Below are positions 18,154 to 26,674 of a stretch of 64,000 nt of DNA, piece after piece. Source of the stretch: Halalkalibacter urbisdiaboli (GTDB taxonomy: Bacteria > Bacillota > Bacilli > Bacillales > Bacillaceae_D); assembly GCF_002156385.1 (NCBI RefSeq), contig NZ_MVJM01000001.1, forward strand, positions 886,861-950,860, read 5' to 3'. The first letter of the stretch is position 1; every line of letters starts with the position of its first letter. The position numbers were made by a program, and so were the translations under genes. The notes under the pieces are model-generated. The model searched no databases and was not told the origin of the DNA. It saw only the letters and a list, made by a program, of their open reading frames with translations.

Positions 18154-18690
18154 TTAGTGAACAGGCCCTACTTCCTTAAGTGGCCAGAATCGCAAGTCAA
18201 CTTTTCCGACGATTTGTTCCTCACTTACAAAACCGATTCTTCGGCTATCTAAACTATTTGGGCGATTATCCCCTAATACAAATACATGGTTTTCGGGGAC
18301 AACATCCGAACAGACAAAATCATTTGTATAAAGCCCTTCACCGTATTCGGCTTTTCTTTGGTCTAAAAAAGGTTCTTCAATAGGCTCGTCATTTACATAA
18401 AGAATATCATTCTCATAACGAATAAGGTCACCAGGTAAGCCGATCACACGTTTGATGTAATCATCCTCATTGGTCGCATTAAATACAATCATATCAAAGC
18501 GTTCAGGCTTAGAGAATCCGTAGCCAACTTTATTTACAATAAAGCGTTCTCCATCATGAGCGTTAGGCATCATTGATTCGCCTTGAACCTCATAGCTCGT
18601 AAAAAAAAACGTTCTTATAATGAGGGCAAGCATTAAAGCAATCACGATTGCCTTGATCCATTCTAACCATTCATTCTGGTTTGTTTCCAC
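18154..18690 (-). CDS. sipS: type I signal peptidase
   Basis: A 178-residue membrane-bound serine/lysine protease that removes signal peptides from secreted proteins. One N-terminal helix (about 12-30) is followed by GESMMP with catalytic Ser39, DYIKRVIGLPGD with Lys80 as the general base, and the GDNRPNSLDSR box near the end. The length is that of Bacillus SipS/SipT. The start is a GTG at 18690 behind CCGGAGGAAATAAA. The gene is likely monocistronic. It cannot be assigned to one particular Sip paralogue, so the symbol is only a family label. Confidence 0.93.
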   Translation of the reverse strand: METNQNEWLEWIKAIVIALMLALIIRTFFFTSYEVQGESMMPNAHDGERFIVNKVGYGFSKPERFDMIVFNATNEDDYIKRVIGLPGDLIRYENDILYVNDEPIEEPFLDQRKAEYGEGLYTNDFVCSDVVPENHVFVLGDNRPNSLDSRRIGFVSEEQIVGKVDLRFWPLKEVGPVH

Positions 18691-18868
18691 TTTATTTCCT
18701 CCGGGTTCTTTTTTTATAATTTACCATTCTTCCCTCTTATCTACAAGTCAAAAGGACGACTGTCTTTTAGTGACTAGACAAAAAGAGAGATTCTGTTTTG
18801 ACAAACGAACCCCGATGCTTTATATGATTCTATTTGACAGTGGATGTGCGAAGTCGCTACATGTTGTA
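18691..18868. other. intergenic stretch before the signal peptidase
   Basis: This is the left part of the 374-base gap between the signal peptidase and prkA. No gene with a good ribosome binding site is visible. It should hold the signal peptidase promoter. The right part of the gap is filled by a repeat cluster. Confidence 0.4.
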
Positions 18869-19054
18869 AAAGCCTTACGATGAGAGAGGCACTGAAAAAG
18901 GGTGGGTTTCCCTTTTTCAGTGCCCTATAAGTAATGTGCGAAGCCATTACTTCTTCTTTGAGTTACAAGAAGTAGTTTTTCAGTGGCCTTACGATGAGGT
19001 CTTTCTCATCGTAAGGCTCGTAGCGAACGGAGCCATTGCAAGCACGTTTGTGCT
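18869..19054. repeat. dispersed palindromic repeat cluster, copy 2
   Basis: This contains the hairpin GGCACTGAAAAAGGG/CCCTTTTTCAGTGCC (18888-18925), then AAGTAATGTGCGAAGCCATT, ACTTCTTCTTTGAGTTACAA, and AGTAGTTTTTCAGTGG. After these comes a second palindrome CCTTACGATGAG/CTCATCGTAAGG (18987-19016) and CGTAGCGAACGGAGCCATTG. It is essentially the reverse complement of copies 1 and 4. It lies just after the prkA stop. Confidence 0.75.
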
Positions 19055-19064
19055 TTTGAGCTAA

Positions 19065-20960
19065 TTAACGGTTTAACAAGCTGCCAACATATCGAAGCAA
19101 TTCATTTGCAGACGTTGAATTATAGCCATGTTCGTCGATTAATCGTGCGATAACCTCATTGATTTTCTTCAATTGAGATTCATCAGGTGTTTTTACGGAC
19201 GTTGTAATTTTGACAATGTCCTTCAGGTCGGCAAATAATTTCTTTTGAATCGCTTCACGTAAGCGTTCATGTGAATTGTAATCAAACTTCTTCCCTTTTC
19301 GTGCATAGGCGGAGATTCGAATGAGAATTTCTTCACGAAACGCTTTCTTGGCGTTCTCCGAAATTCCGATTTGCTCTTCAATTGAGCGCATCAGCTTTTC
19401 GTCTGGAGATAATTCGTCCCCTGTTAATGGATCACGAAGTTTATTCTTATTGCAGTAAGCCTCAACATTATCTAGATAATTATTCATTAACGTTTTCGCT
19501 GACTCATCATACGAGTACACAAAGGCTTTTTGAACTTCTTTCTTTGCAATTGAATCGTATTCTTTTCTTGCAATTGCAATAAAGTCCATATATCTTTCTT
19601 TATCCTCTTGAGAAATAGACGCATGTTGGTCAAGACCTTCTTTAATGGAACGGAGTACATCTAATGCGTTAATAGACGTCAGCTGTTTTCGAATAATTGC
19701 TGAGGAGATTCGGTTAATGACATAACGCGGGTCAATGCCCTTCATCCCTTCATCTGGGTGCTCATTCTTTAACTCCTCTAAGTCTTGGGCGTTAAAACCT
19801 TCCACACTTTCGCCATCGTATAAGCGCATCTTTTTCACTAAATCAATGCCCTGCTTTTTCGGCTCCTCTAAGCGGGTTAAAATCGTAAAGGTTGCAGCAA
19901 CCTTTAAGGCATGAGGGGCAATATGGACATGTGATAGATCACTTTCTTGGATCATTTTCTTATAAATACGCTCTTCCTCACTAACTTTAAGATTGTAAGG
20001 AATTTTCATTACAATTATTCGTGAATGAAGGGCTTCGTTTTTCTTATTTGAAATAAATGATCTATACTCCGCTTCATTCGTATGGGCTACGATTAATTCG
20101 TCAGCGCTAATTAAAGCAAATCTTCCTGCTTTAAAGTTTCCTTCTTGGGTAAGTGATAATAAATGCCATAAAAACTTCTCATCACATTTGAGCATTTCTT
20201 GGAATTCCATCATTCCACGATTCGCCTTGTTCAATTCCCCATCAAAACGATACGCCCGCGGATCTGATTCTGAACCGTACTCAGCAATCGTCGAAAAATC
20301 AATACTACCTGTTAAATCGGCAATATCTTGGGACTTTGGATCAGATGGACTGAAGGTACCAATCCCTGTTCGCTTATCTTCTGAGAAAAAGATTCGCTCA
20401 ACAATGACGTCTTCAATTCGACCACCGTATTCCTCTTCCAATCTCATCATATTTAATGGAGACAAATTCCCTTCAATCTTAATGCCATACTCTTCGAAAA
20501 AGTCATCACGCAGGTGTTGCGGAATTAAATGAAGCGGATCCTCATGCATCGGACAACCTTTAATCGCATAAACCGCACCGGCATCTGTACGTGAATATTG
20601 CTCTAAGCCTCGTTTTAGCATCGTCACAAGTGTAGACTTCCCGCCACTAACTGGTCCCATTAATAATAGAATCCGTTTACGCACATCTAATCGTTTGGCA
20701 GCTGAATGAAAATACTCCTCTACCAGCTTTTCAATTGAATCTTCCAAGCCATATATTTGGTCACTGAAAAACGAGTATTTCTTACTACCATTCTCCTCTT
20801 CAACGCCAGCATCCTTAATCATATTATAGACACGAGAGTGCGCTGTCTGAGCAACATAAGGTTTTTCCTTTAATAGCTCCAAATACTCCCTAAAAGTCCC
20901 TTCCCACTTCAATCTTTCTTCTTCTTCTCTGTAATTTTCAACCTTTTTTAAAATATCCAT
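19065..20960 (-). CDS. prkA: PrkA serine protein kinase
   Basis: A 631-residue PrkA protein with an AAA+ N-terminal region, Walker A GPVSGGKS at about 102-109, and a C-terminal PrkA domain. In B. subtilis it is sporulation-associated and SigE-controlled, with reported kinase and Lon-like activities. The frame is open nine codons upstream to 20987, but MDILKKVE at 20960 matches the family N-terminus and has GGAGGT seven bases before it. An upstream GCATGTT-14-CATAGGTT on the minus strand resembles a SigE promoter weakly. Functional partner of yhbH. Confidence 0.95.
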   Translation of the reverse strand: MDILKKVENYREEEERLKWEGTFREYLELLKEKPYVAQTAHSRVYNMIKDAGVEEENGSKKYSFFSDQIYGLEDSIEKLVEEYFHSAAKRLDVRKRILLLMGPVSGGKSTLVTMLKRGLEQYSRTDAGAVYAIKGCPMHEDPLHLIPQHLRDDFFEEYGIKIEGNLSPLNMMRLEEEYGGRIEDVIVERIFFSEDKRTGIGTFSPSDPKSQDIADLTGSIDFSTIAEYGSESDPRAYRFDGELNKANRGMMEFQEMLKCDEKFLWHLLSLTQEGNFKAGRFALISADELIVAHTNEAEYRSFISNKKNEALHSRIIVMKIPYNLKVSEEERIYKKMIQESDLSHVHIAPHALKVAATFTILTRLEEPKKQGIDLVKKMRLYDGESVEGFNAQDLEELKNEHPDEGMKGIDPRYVINRISSAIIRKQLTSINALDVLRSIKEGLDQHASISQEDKERYMDFIAIARKEYDSIAKKEVQKAFVYSYDESAKTLMNNYLDNVEAYCNKNKLRDPLTGDELSPDEKLMRSIEEQIGISENAKKAFREEILIRISAYARKGKKFDYNSHERLREAIQKKLFADLKDIVKITTSVKTPDESQLKKINEVIARLIDEHGYNSTSANELLRYVGSLLNR

Positions 20961-21193
20961 GTGACGTACCTCCATTCTCGTGATCAACCGCGAGATTATT
21001 ACAACCTATGCGAAAGATTGGTTGAACATGCGTCTCTTTTGAATTTTCAGAAACTTCAAAGGAATCTTAACCTCTGTTCAGTCTATTAGTTTCATATATA
21101 ATCCATTCCTATTGTAATGAAAATCGTACTATTTCCAGAAAAAACTACTGATTTTCGTACACGCAAAATCTATCCGGAGGGCTTCTATCAGTG

Positions 21194-21200
21194 GTACAAT
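21194..21200 (+). promoter_or_regulatory. -10-like element before the PBP gene
   Basis: TACAAT at 21195-21200, 30 bases before the chosen ATG. If used, it rules out the longer reading from 21117. No good -35 is seen, so a sporulation sigma factor or an activator is possible. Confidence 0.3.
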
Positions 21201-21230
21201 AAATTGAATTGTAGAAAGAGAGTGTTGCTG

Positions 21231-23087
21231 ATGATAAAAACTAGTACAGGCTGGTTATTTATTGGACTGCTTTTTTTATTTTTTTCGTTTCTAATTGTGG
21301 AGGTTACCGCTGAAGTAAAAGACGTTCAGACACTTTCTGAAGTATTAGATGGACATGTCAAACTTAATGATATTACCCTCTCTACCAATAGTACGATGTA
21401 TGATCGGAATGGTCGTCTTATCTCTACAATCTATAAAGATGAAAATAGAATTTACTTACCTTATGATGAAATCCCTAAATCGGTGATTGATGCTTTTATT
21501 TCAACGGAGGACAAGCGTTTTTTTGAACATAAAGGATATGATGCTGCTGCAATTGTCCGTGCCTTTTTAATCAATGCCGAAAAAGGCACAATTGAAGAAG
21601 GTGCCAGTACAATGACACAGCAACTTGTCAGAAATGTTTTCTTAGGGCATGAGCAAACCTATAATCGAAAAATGAGTGAGCTCCTCTATGCACATGAAGT
21701 AGAAAAACATTATTCAAAGCAGGAAATTTTTGAGCTTTATGTCAACTCGATTTATTTTAATAATCAAGTATACGGATTTGGAGCAGCAAGCCATTTTTAC
21801 TTTAATAAGAAAAGTAAAGATTTATCCTTAGCTGAAATTGCGTTTTTAAGTGCCATTCCTAATAATCCTACCCACTATGATCCTTTAAAAAATAGTGAGA
21901 AAACGAAATTAAGGCAACAATGGATTTTAAATAAAATGCTTGAAGCAGGAAAAATTACAGCTGACGAGCATGATAAGGCAATTGCTGAACCAATTGTGTT
22001 AAACATTCAAAAGCGTGTCGATAAGTATCCTGATTACGTGACATACATTCACTATGAGTTAACCGAGCTTGTTTCCGTATCAGAAGGTTTTGATCTTCAA
22101 TTATCACAAGCCGCATCAGAGGATGCTAAACAAGCGATTAAGCAAAGGCTAGATGCTCGCGTCCAATCCTTACTTGAACAAGGATTACAAATTGAAACAG
22201 CACTCGAACCATCGATGCAACAAAAAGTAATTGAATCGTTTAATCATCATTTACGGAGCGATGTTCAAGGATCCGGGGTCGTCATTGATAATCAAAACGC
22301 CGAAATCATTGCGATTTCTGGAGGGAAAGATTTTAAGAAGTTTGATTTTCATCGCGGGTTTCAGAGCTATCGCCAACCTGGCTCAGCAATTAAGCCATTA
22401 CTCGTTTACGCTCCTTACTTTGAAGAATTAGACATTCCCATTCAAAGTAAAATTAATGCAAATAACTTCTGCCAAGGAAGCTATTGTCCAAAGAACTTTG
22501 GTGGAGGTCAGTATGGAATGGTTTCGATTTCGACAGCCTTTAAAAACTCGTATAATACACCAGCTATTCGAATTCTTGACCGTGTCGGAATTGAAACGGC
22601 ATTTACCTATTTAGAAAAGCTGCCTTTTAAACGTATAAGTACAACTGATTATCAGCTCCCAGCTGCTCTCGGAGGATTAACCCATGGCTTCTCACCACTT
22701 GAGCTTACTCGTGCCTATACGACGTTTGCTTATAATGGGAGCTTTATTCCGTCGTATGGGATCCGACAAGTCAAAGATCGAAACGGGGACATTCTTTATT
22801 CGTGGGATAAAACCGCTGTTACCATGTGGTCACAAGGGACAAATGATAAAATGCGCCACTTGTTAAGCACGGTTGTTGATAGTGGTACTGGAACAAAGGC
22901 ACGTATATCTGCCCCATACGTTGGCGGTAAAACTGGGACAACGAATGACTTTCATGATTTATGGTTTGTTGGGTTGACCGACCGTTTTACAGCAGGTGTT
23001 TGGATCGGAAAAGATACTCCTAGTGAATTATCCTCACTTTATAAGCAAGCACCTCATTTACAAATTTGGAAAGAGATTATGCAATAA
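21231..23087 (+). CDS. class A penicillin-binding protein
   Basis: A bifunctional peptidoglycan synthase of 618 residues. An N-terminal membrane anchor (about 8-28) is followed by the glycosyltransferase domain (about 55-235; catalytic Glu93 in STEDKRFFEH, then GASTMTQQLVRN) and the transpeptidase domain (about 320-610; Ser385 in PGSAIK, SYNTP and Lys567-Thr-Gly). It is closest in size and layout to the Bacillus PbpF/PbpG group. The start at 21231 is preferred over 21117 because it puts the anchor at the N-terminus and a TACAAT element lies between them. Transcribed divergently from prkA, which hints at a sporulation role. Confidence 0.9.
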   Translation: MIKTSTGWLFIGLLFLFFSFLIVEVTAEVKDVQTLSEVLDGHVKLNDITLSTNSTMYDRNGRLISTIYKDENRIYLPYDEIPKSVIDAFISTEDKRFFEHKGYDAAAIVRAFLINAEKGTIEEGASTMTQQLVRNVFLGHEQTYNRKMSELLYAHEVEKHYSKQEIFELYVNSIYFNNQVYGFGAASHFYFNKKSKDLSLAEIAFLSAIPNNPTHYDPLKNSEKTKLRQQWILNKMLEAGKITADEHDKAIAEPIVLNIQKRVDKYPDYVTYIHYELTELVSVSEGFDLQLSQAASEDAKQAIKQRLDARVQSLLEQGLQIETALEPSMQQKVIESFNHHLRSDVQGSGVVIDNQNAEIIAISGGKDFKKFDFHRGFQSYRQPGSAIKPLLVYAPYFEELDIPIQSKINANNFCQGSYCPKNFGGGQYGMVSISTAFKNSYNTPAIRILDRVGIETAFTYLEKLPFKRISTTDYQLPAALGGLTHGFSPLELTRAYTTFAYNGSFIPSYGIRQVKDRNGDILYSWDKTAVTMWSQGTNDKMRHLLSTVVDSGTGTKARISAPYVGGKTGTTNDFHDLWFVGLTDRFTAGVWIGKDTPSELSSLYKQAPHLQIWKEIMQ

Positions 23088-23101
23088 TAAAGCAGCAAAG
23101 A

Positions 23102-23219
23102 GGGGTTGTCTCAAAAGCATAAAACGTGCACAGCAATGGCTTCGTCCGCTACGCTCATTGCATGAAGGCTGTGCCAAAAGGTTAAAAAACAACCTTTTGG
23201 CACAGCCTCCCTCTTTTTT
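23102..23219. repeat. GGTTGTCTCAAAAGC repeat with strong hairpin, copy 1
   Basis: It starts GGGGTTGTCTCAAAAGCATA, contains CGCTACGCTCATTGCATGA, and ends with the long stem GGCTGTGCCAAAAGGTT/AACCTTTTGGCACAGCC. The same arrangement recurs at 49759-49857. The hairpin is followed by TCCCTCTTTTT and separates the convergent PBP and YufK-like genes, so it also acts as a terminator. Confidence 0.75.
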
Positions 23220-23775
23220 ACAAAGGTAAACTTGCCACTAAGCTATTGTAAAGTTTCACAAGTGCATAAATAACAGCTAGAATAAACGTACTCCAAAAGA
23301 TCGTATGGAAGAAGACAAGGCCTATTAAGCCGGATGCTGAAAGGGAATCACTTACTTTATAAACAAAGTAAATAAAATAGATTAAACTTGCAACAACAAA
23401 AGCAATACAAAGCAAAACAATTTCTTGTGAAAGAACAAGAGCCAGAATGCTGGCTATTAAATAAATCCATGAACCTGCCTTTACTTTATTTAGTTCGAGA
23501 CCTTCCTCATCCTTTGAAAAAAAGAGCATCGACAACTCTATCGTCGTATCCGCAATTAATTTTAAGGCTGAAAACACCATAAAGAAAAAGAGAAGCAATA
23601 AAAATAACAGTGTTAGCTTTATTCCATTCTCAGAAAAAAACTCACGCATCCCTTCATATAAACCTAAGTCCATAAGCTGTTGAAGAAGAAAAAGCTGCGT
23701 GTATAAAGCGAAAGCTAGGCTAAATAAAACGATTGATATAAGTGGAAAATGACTTGTGATATACCGATTAGACAT
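23218..23775 (-). CDS. YufK-like integral membrane protein (DUF5366)
   Basis: A 185-residue hydrophobic protein with about five membrane helices (about 10-30, 48-70, 100-120, 122-142 and 150-175). It resembles the small Bacillus membrane protein YufK by length and pattern. Function unknown. It is a single gene flanked by hairpin repeats on both sides and convergent with the PBP gene. Confidence 0.7.
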   Translation of the reverse strand: MSNRYITSHFPLISIVLFSLAFALYTQLFLLQQLMDLGLYEGMREFFSENGIKLTLLFLLLLFFFMVFSALKLIADTTIELSMLFFSKDEEGLELNKVKAGSWIYLIASILALVLSQEIVLLCIAFVVASLIYFIYFVYKVSDSLSASGLIGLVFFHTIFWSTFILAVIYALVKLYNSLVASLPL

Positions 23776-23818
23776 GATACTGCGTCTCCTGTTCTTTTAC
23801 AAAAAGCAATTAAATCGG

Positions 23819-23861
23819 AGGGCATTGAAAAAGGGAAAAGCACCCTTTTTCAGTGCCCTCT
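23819..23861. repeat. dispersed palindromic repeat, copy 3 (short form)
   Basis: GAGGGCATTGAAAAAGGG pairs with CCCTTTTTCAGTGCCCTC around a short loop. It is the central hairpin of the dispersed family without its arms. It lies between the YufK-like gene and the heme monooxygenase-like gene and probably ends transcription of the latter. Confidence 0.7.
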
Positions 23862-23903
23862 TAAATCGTAAACCCTTAAGCAAACGCATGAAAACCAAAG
23901 GGC

Positions 23904-24224
23904 TCATTCTCCTGTTGGTTTTGAGTGATAAAGTACTGTATATGCATTTAACTCATTGCCTGTTGCCGGTCCTTTTTCCTTTGATTCTCGTTTCTCCTGG
24001 TGAGCACGTTTAAATGCATCGCTATGTAACCAGTTTTCATAATCTGCTTTCGATTCCCACTTTGTAAAAACCACTTGCTTTCCATCTTCATTTTCATTAT
24101 TTAAAAACATAAACTCTAAGCACCCAGGCACCTTTTTCATATTATCTGCTGCTTTCCCAAATCGACCTGATAAGTGTTCCTTTGCTTCTTTTGGTACGTG
24201 TAATTCATTCATAACAACATACAT
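23904..24224 (-). CDS. antibiotic biosynthesis monooxygenase family protein, HmoA/IsdG-like
   Basis: A 106-residue ferredoxin-like ABM-fold protein (MYVVMNELHVP, then a W in FTKWESKADYENWL and HSDAFKRAH). This size and pattern match Bacillus HmoA-type heme-degrading monooxygenases; His in the SDAFKRAH helix would be the axial ligand. The frame extends upstream to 24269, but the ATG at 24224 follows GGGAGGTTACGAACG and gives the normal family length. It would release iron from heme in the cytoplasm. A general quinol monooxygenase is the alternative. Confidence 0.75.
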   Translation of the reverse strand: MYVVMNELHVPKEAKEHLSGRFGKAADNMKKVPGCLEFMFLNNENEDGKQVVFTKWESKADYENWLHSDAFKRAHQEKRESKEKGPATGNELNAYTVLYHSKPTGE

Positions 24225-24376
24225 CGTTCGTAACCTCCCATTTTCTTTATTATCCAAATTATACAGCATGTACTATTAGAATAAAAATTGCAGGCTTCAT
24301 CAATAATACGAAAGAATTGACATGACCTTGTCACGATTTTCTTGTACTTTTGATTTCTTTCTTAGGCGCTTTGTTT

Positions 24377-24382
24377 TATAAT
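24377..24382 (+). promoter_or_regulatory. -10 element for the 29-residue ORF
   Basis: A perfect TATAAT lies 33 bases before the ATG of the small ORF at 24415. The -35 region is poor (TTTCTT). A TTGACA at 24317-24322 is too far upstream to pair with it. Confidence 0.4.
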
Positions 24383-24414
24383 ATACGTTAGAGTACCACA
24401 AGGAGGATGTTAAC

Positions 24415-24504
24415 ATGAACCTTTTACTTATCCTTGGTATCTGTGTAGCCTTTTTATGTGCTATTTTTACAGCTGGCTACGAAGACAATCCACATAAGAA
24501 CTAA
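24415..24504 (+). CDS. 29-residue small membrane protein
   Basis: The ATG at 24415 is preceded by an excellent AAGGAGGATGTTAAC and followed by 29 codons: about 20 hydrophobic residues (LLLILGICVAFLCAIFTAG), then a polar YEDNPHKN tail. A TATAAT lies upstream and a strong terminator directly downstream, so this is a complete small transcription unit. No known family is recognised. It may be a single-pass regulator or accessory subunit of a membrane complex. Confidence 0.7.
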   Translation: MNLLLILGICVAFLCAIFTAGYEDNPHKN

Positions 24505-24513
24505 TCAAAAAAA

Positions 24514-24544
24514 CGACCTATCTCTTAGAGAAGGTCGCTTTTTT
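24514..24544. terminator. bidirectional terminator
   Basis: CGACCTATCTC pairs with AGAGAAGGTCG and is flanked by a run of A on the left and T on the right. It serves the small plus-strand ORF and the convergent trmL. Confidence 0.9.
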
Positions 24545-24547
24545 GAT

Positions 24548-25021
24548 TTAGGAAAGACCTTTAAATCCTTGTTGGCGTATCGCTTCATATATAATGATCG
24601 CAGCCGTATTCGACACATTTAATGAGCGGACTTTATCTGTTTGTGGAATTCGAAAGCAACGTTCAACATTTGCTGCTATTAAGTCTTGTGGTAACCCTGT
24701 CGTTTCACGGCCAAATACAAAGAAATGATCCTTTTGCTCATCTGTATAATCAAATTCACTATAATTTTTCGTTCCAACGGTTTCAATATAATAAAATTCA
24801 CCGTCTGGAAACGTTTGAAAAAGCTCGTCCATTGAGTCATAGTAATGAATTTTCACATTTGGCCAATAATCACATCCGGCACGCTTTAACATTTTATCGT
24901 CTGTTGAAAAGCCTAAAGGGCGAATTAGATGTAATGCTGTATTTGTTCCAGCACATGTCCGAGCGATGTTCCCTGTATTTGCTGGAATTTCTGGTTGGTA
25001 TAAAACAATATGTAATCCCAC
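24548..25021 (-). CDS. trmL: tRNA (cytidine/uridine-34-2'-O)-methyltransferase
   Basis: A 157-residue SPOUT methyltransferase that 2'-O-methylates the wobble base of tRNA-Leu. It has the family signatures ANTGNIARTC at the N-terminus, FGRETTGLP in motif 2, and the knot segment RIPQTDKVRSLNVSNTAAI. Length is standard. The start is a GTG at 25021 behind GAGGTGCAATT. In B. subtilis the gene is called cspR/trmL and lies in the yhb cluster near yhbB and queG, as here. Confidence 0.95.
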   Translation of the reverse strand: MGLHIVLYQPEIPANTGNIARTCAGTNTALHLIRPLGFSTDDKMLKRAGCDYWPNVKIHYYDSMDELFQTFPDGEFYYIETVGTKNYSEFDYTDEQKDHFFVFGRETTGLPQDLIAANVERCFRIPQTDKVRSLNVSNTAAIIIYEAIRQQGFKGLS

Positions 25022-25061
25022 AATTGCACCTCATTATCTAGTATAAAAATTACTTGTCATC

Positions 25062-25088
25062 GAGGGCACTGAATTTTCAGTGCCCTCG
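25062..25088. repeat. short GAGGGCACTGAA palindrome
   Basis: GAGGGCACTGAA is followed directly by TTTTCAGTGCCCTC, giving a near-perfect inverted repeat. It has the ends of the dispersed family with no interior, like a minimal copy. Confidence 0.6.
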
Positions 25089-25109
25089 CATGTTCTATTA
25101 TAGCAACAA

Positions 25110-25147
25110 AGAGGCGTCTCTACCAATATAGGGTAGAAAACGCCTCT
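25110..25147. terminator. hairpin upstream of trmL
   Basis: AGAGGCGTCTCTACC pairs with GGTAGAAAACGCCTCT with a small bulge. It lies between two repeat modules; no gene clearly ends here, so it may be part of the repeat cluster. Confidence 0.45.
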
Positions 25148-25286
25148 ACAATCGAGCCCACTGAAAAACTACTTCTTGTAACTCAAAGAAGGAGTAATGG
25201 CTCCACACATTACTTAAAGGGCACTGAAAAAGTGAACTGCACCCCAAAAGTTAGAGTTAACAATCTGACTTTGGGGTGTGTTTTTT

Positions 25287-25847
25287 ATGGCTAAATATAG
25301 TGACCAATTTAAATTAATGATAGTACATGAGTATCAAAAAGGACATTTATCGTTTGACAGGTTGGCAAAAAAACACGGTATGAATGACAGCACTGCCATA
25401 AAAAAATGGGTGAAAGTTTACGATAAATTTGGGACGACAGGTTTGATGAAAAAGAGTAAGAGGGAAACTTTTTCTGTCCAATTCAAACTCGATGTATTAA
25501 GCTTTATGAAAAGAACAGGATCTTCAGAGATGGATACCGCTATTTACTTTGGATTGTCCACCCCTTCGATGATAGGTGCATGGAAGAAAGTTTTTTTGGA
25601 AGATGGTGCTGAAGCCCTGGATAGAACGAAAGGAAGACTACCCATGTCTGATAAAGCTAAAAATATAAAAAAACAACGTACAGAAAAAGAAATGACGTAT
25701 GAACAAAAGCTTGAAAGAGAGAACGAGCTCCTACGTTTAGAGGTAGAATACTTAAAAAAGTTGCGAGCTTTTCAGATGGATCCGGAGGGCTATCTCGAAA
25801 AGCACAAGCAGCGTTATCATTCGAACTCAAAGAAAAGTTCAAACTAA
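25287..25847 (+). CDS. IS3-family transposase OrfA
   Basis: A 186-residue OrfA with two helix-turn-helix segments (about 1-60 and 65-115) and a C-terminal leucine-zipper-like coiled coil (QKLERENELLRLEVEYLKKL). It binds the element's ends and represses or assists transposition. ATG 25287 is chosen; an in-frame GTG at 25278 is the alternative. The slippery heptamer A-AAA-AAG at 25754-25760 lies in frame inside the coiled coil, so a fraction of ribosomes should shift to orfB. Confidence 0.9.
   Translation: MAKYSDQFKLMIVHEYQKGHLSFDRLAKKHGMNDSTAIKKWVKVYDKFGTTGLMKKSKRETFSVQFKLDVLSFMKRTGSSEMDTAIYFGLSTPSMIGAWKKVFLEDGAEALDRTKGRLPMSDKAKNIKKQRTEKEMTYEQKLERENELLRLEVEYLKKLRAFQMDPEGYLEKHKQRYHSNSKKSSN
25754..25760 (+). 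other. programmed -1 frameshift site
   Basis: A AAA AAG in the orfA frame is the canonical slippery heptamer of IS3 elements. The -1 frame is open from 25715 to the orfB stop, so a slip here yields an OrfAB fusion transposase. Confidence 0.85.
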
Positions 25848-26674
25848 AAGATGTTCTACAAAGAGTCGGAATTCCTGATTCCTCCTACCATTATCATATA
25901 AAAGAGATCAAGAAGGAGAATCCGAATCAGAAACTCGAGGAATGCATCCAATCCAAGTTTGAGGAACATAATGGGAATTATGGGTATCGTCGTATCTGTT
26001 TGGAGTTAAAACAAGATGGGCTCAAAGTGAATCACAAGAAGGTTCAACGCATCATGAATAAACTTGGGCTTAAATGCAAGAAATTTAGTAGAAAGTCACG
26101 AAAATATAGTTCTTACAAAGGAACAATTGGAACTGTTGCCAAGAACCTTATCAATCGTCGGTTTCACACAAGTGTGTGTCATCAGAAATTAACAACAGAT
26201 ATCACAGAATTCAAGTGCTCAGATGGTGTAAAACTGTACCTAAATCCAATTATGGACTTGTTTAATGGCGAAATTCTTTCTTATGAGATAAATATGCGTC
26301 CAACCTTAGAATTGGCTCTTAAACCTCTTGAGGAAGCTTTAGAAATAGTAAAAGATTCAAGGTATAGAACGACTGTTCATTCTGATCAAGGCTGGCATTA
26401 TCAACATAAAAAATGGGTAAAAACTCTAAAGAAACATAAGGTGTTCCAGAGTATGTCACGAAAAGGAAATTGCTTAGACAATTCACCTATGGAAAGCTTT
26501 TTCGGATTATTAAAACAAGAAATGTATTATGGTGAGGCACTCTGCTCATTTGAGAAATTAAAAAAGAGAATTGAAGACTATATCAATTATTATAATAACA
26601 AACGCATAAAGCAAAAATTGGCAGGCATGAATCCGGTTCAATACCGTATTCATACCAGCCAATTAGCAGCTTAA
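25760..26674 (+). CDS. IS3-family transposase OrfB (made as OrfAB by frameshift)
   Basis: The -1 frame runs about 304 codons after the slip site. It holds the HTH_21-like segment (NYGYRRICLELKQDG) and an rve integrase core with all three acidic residues: Asp in TTDITEF, Asp in HSDQGWHY and Glu in NSPMESFFG. No strong independent start is visible at the 5' end of this frame, which supports expression as an OrfAB fusion. No internal stop was found on reading through it, so it is not a pseudogene. Confidence 0.88.
   Translation, partial: VASFSDGSGGLSRKAQAALSFELKEKFKLKDVLQRVGIPDSSYHYHIKEIKKENPNQKLEECIQSKFEEHNGNYGYRRICLELKQDGLKVNHKKVQRIMNKLGLKCKKFSRKSRKYSSYKGTIGTVAKNLINRRFHTSVCHQKLTTDITEFKCSDGVKLYLNPIMDLFNGEILSYEINMRPTLELALKPLEEALEIVKDSRYRTTVHSDQGWHYQHKKWVKTLKKHKVFQSMSRKGNCLDNSPMESFFGLLKQEMYYGEALCSFEKLKKRIEDYINYYNNKRIKQKLAGMNPVQYRIHTSQLAA

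Noticed and set aside
18869-19054. CRISPR array
   Set aside because: The repeats are palindromic modules of different kinds without regular spacers, and no cas gene is present.
26000-26674. Reading orfB of the IS as a separate short gene or pseudogene
   Set aside because: The -1 frame is open from 25715 and joins orfA at a canonical A-AAA-AAG site; the DDE residues are complete.
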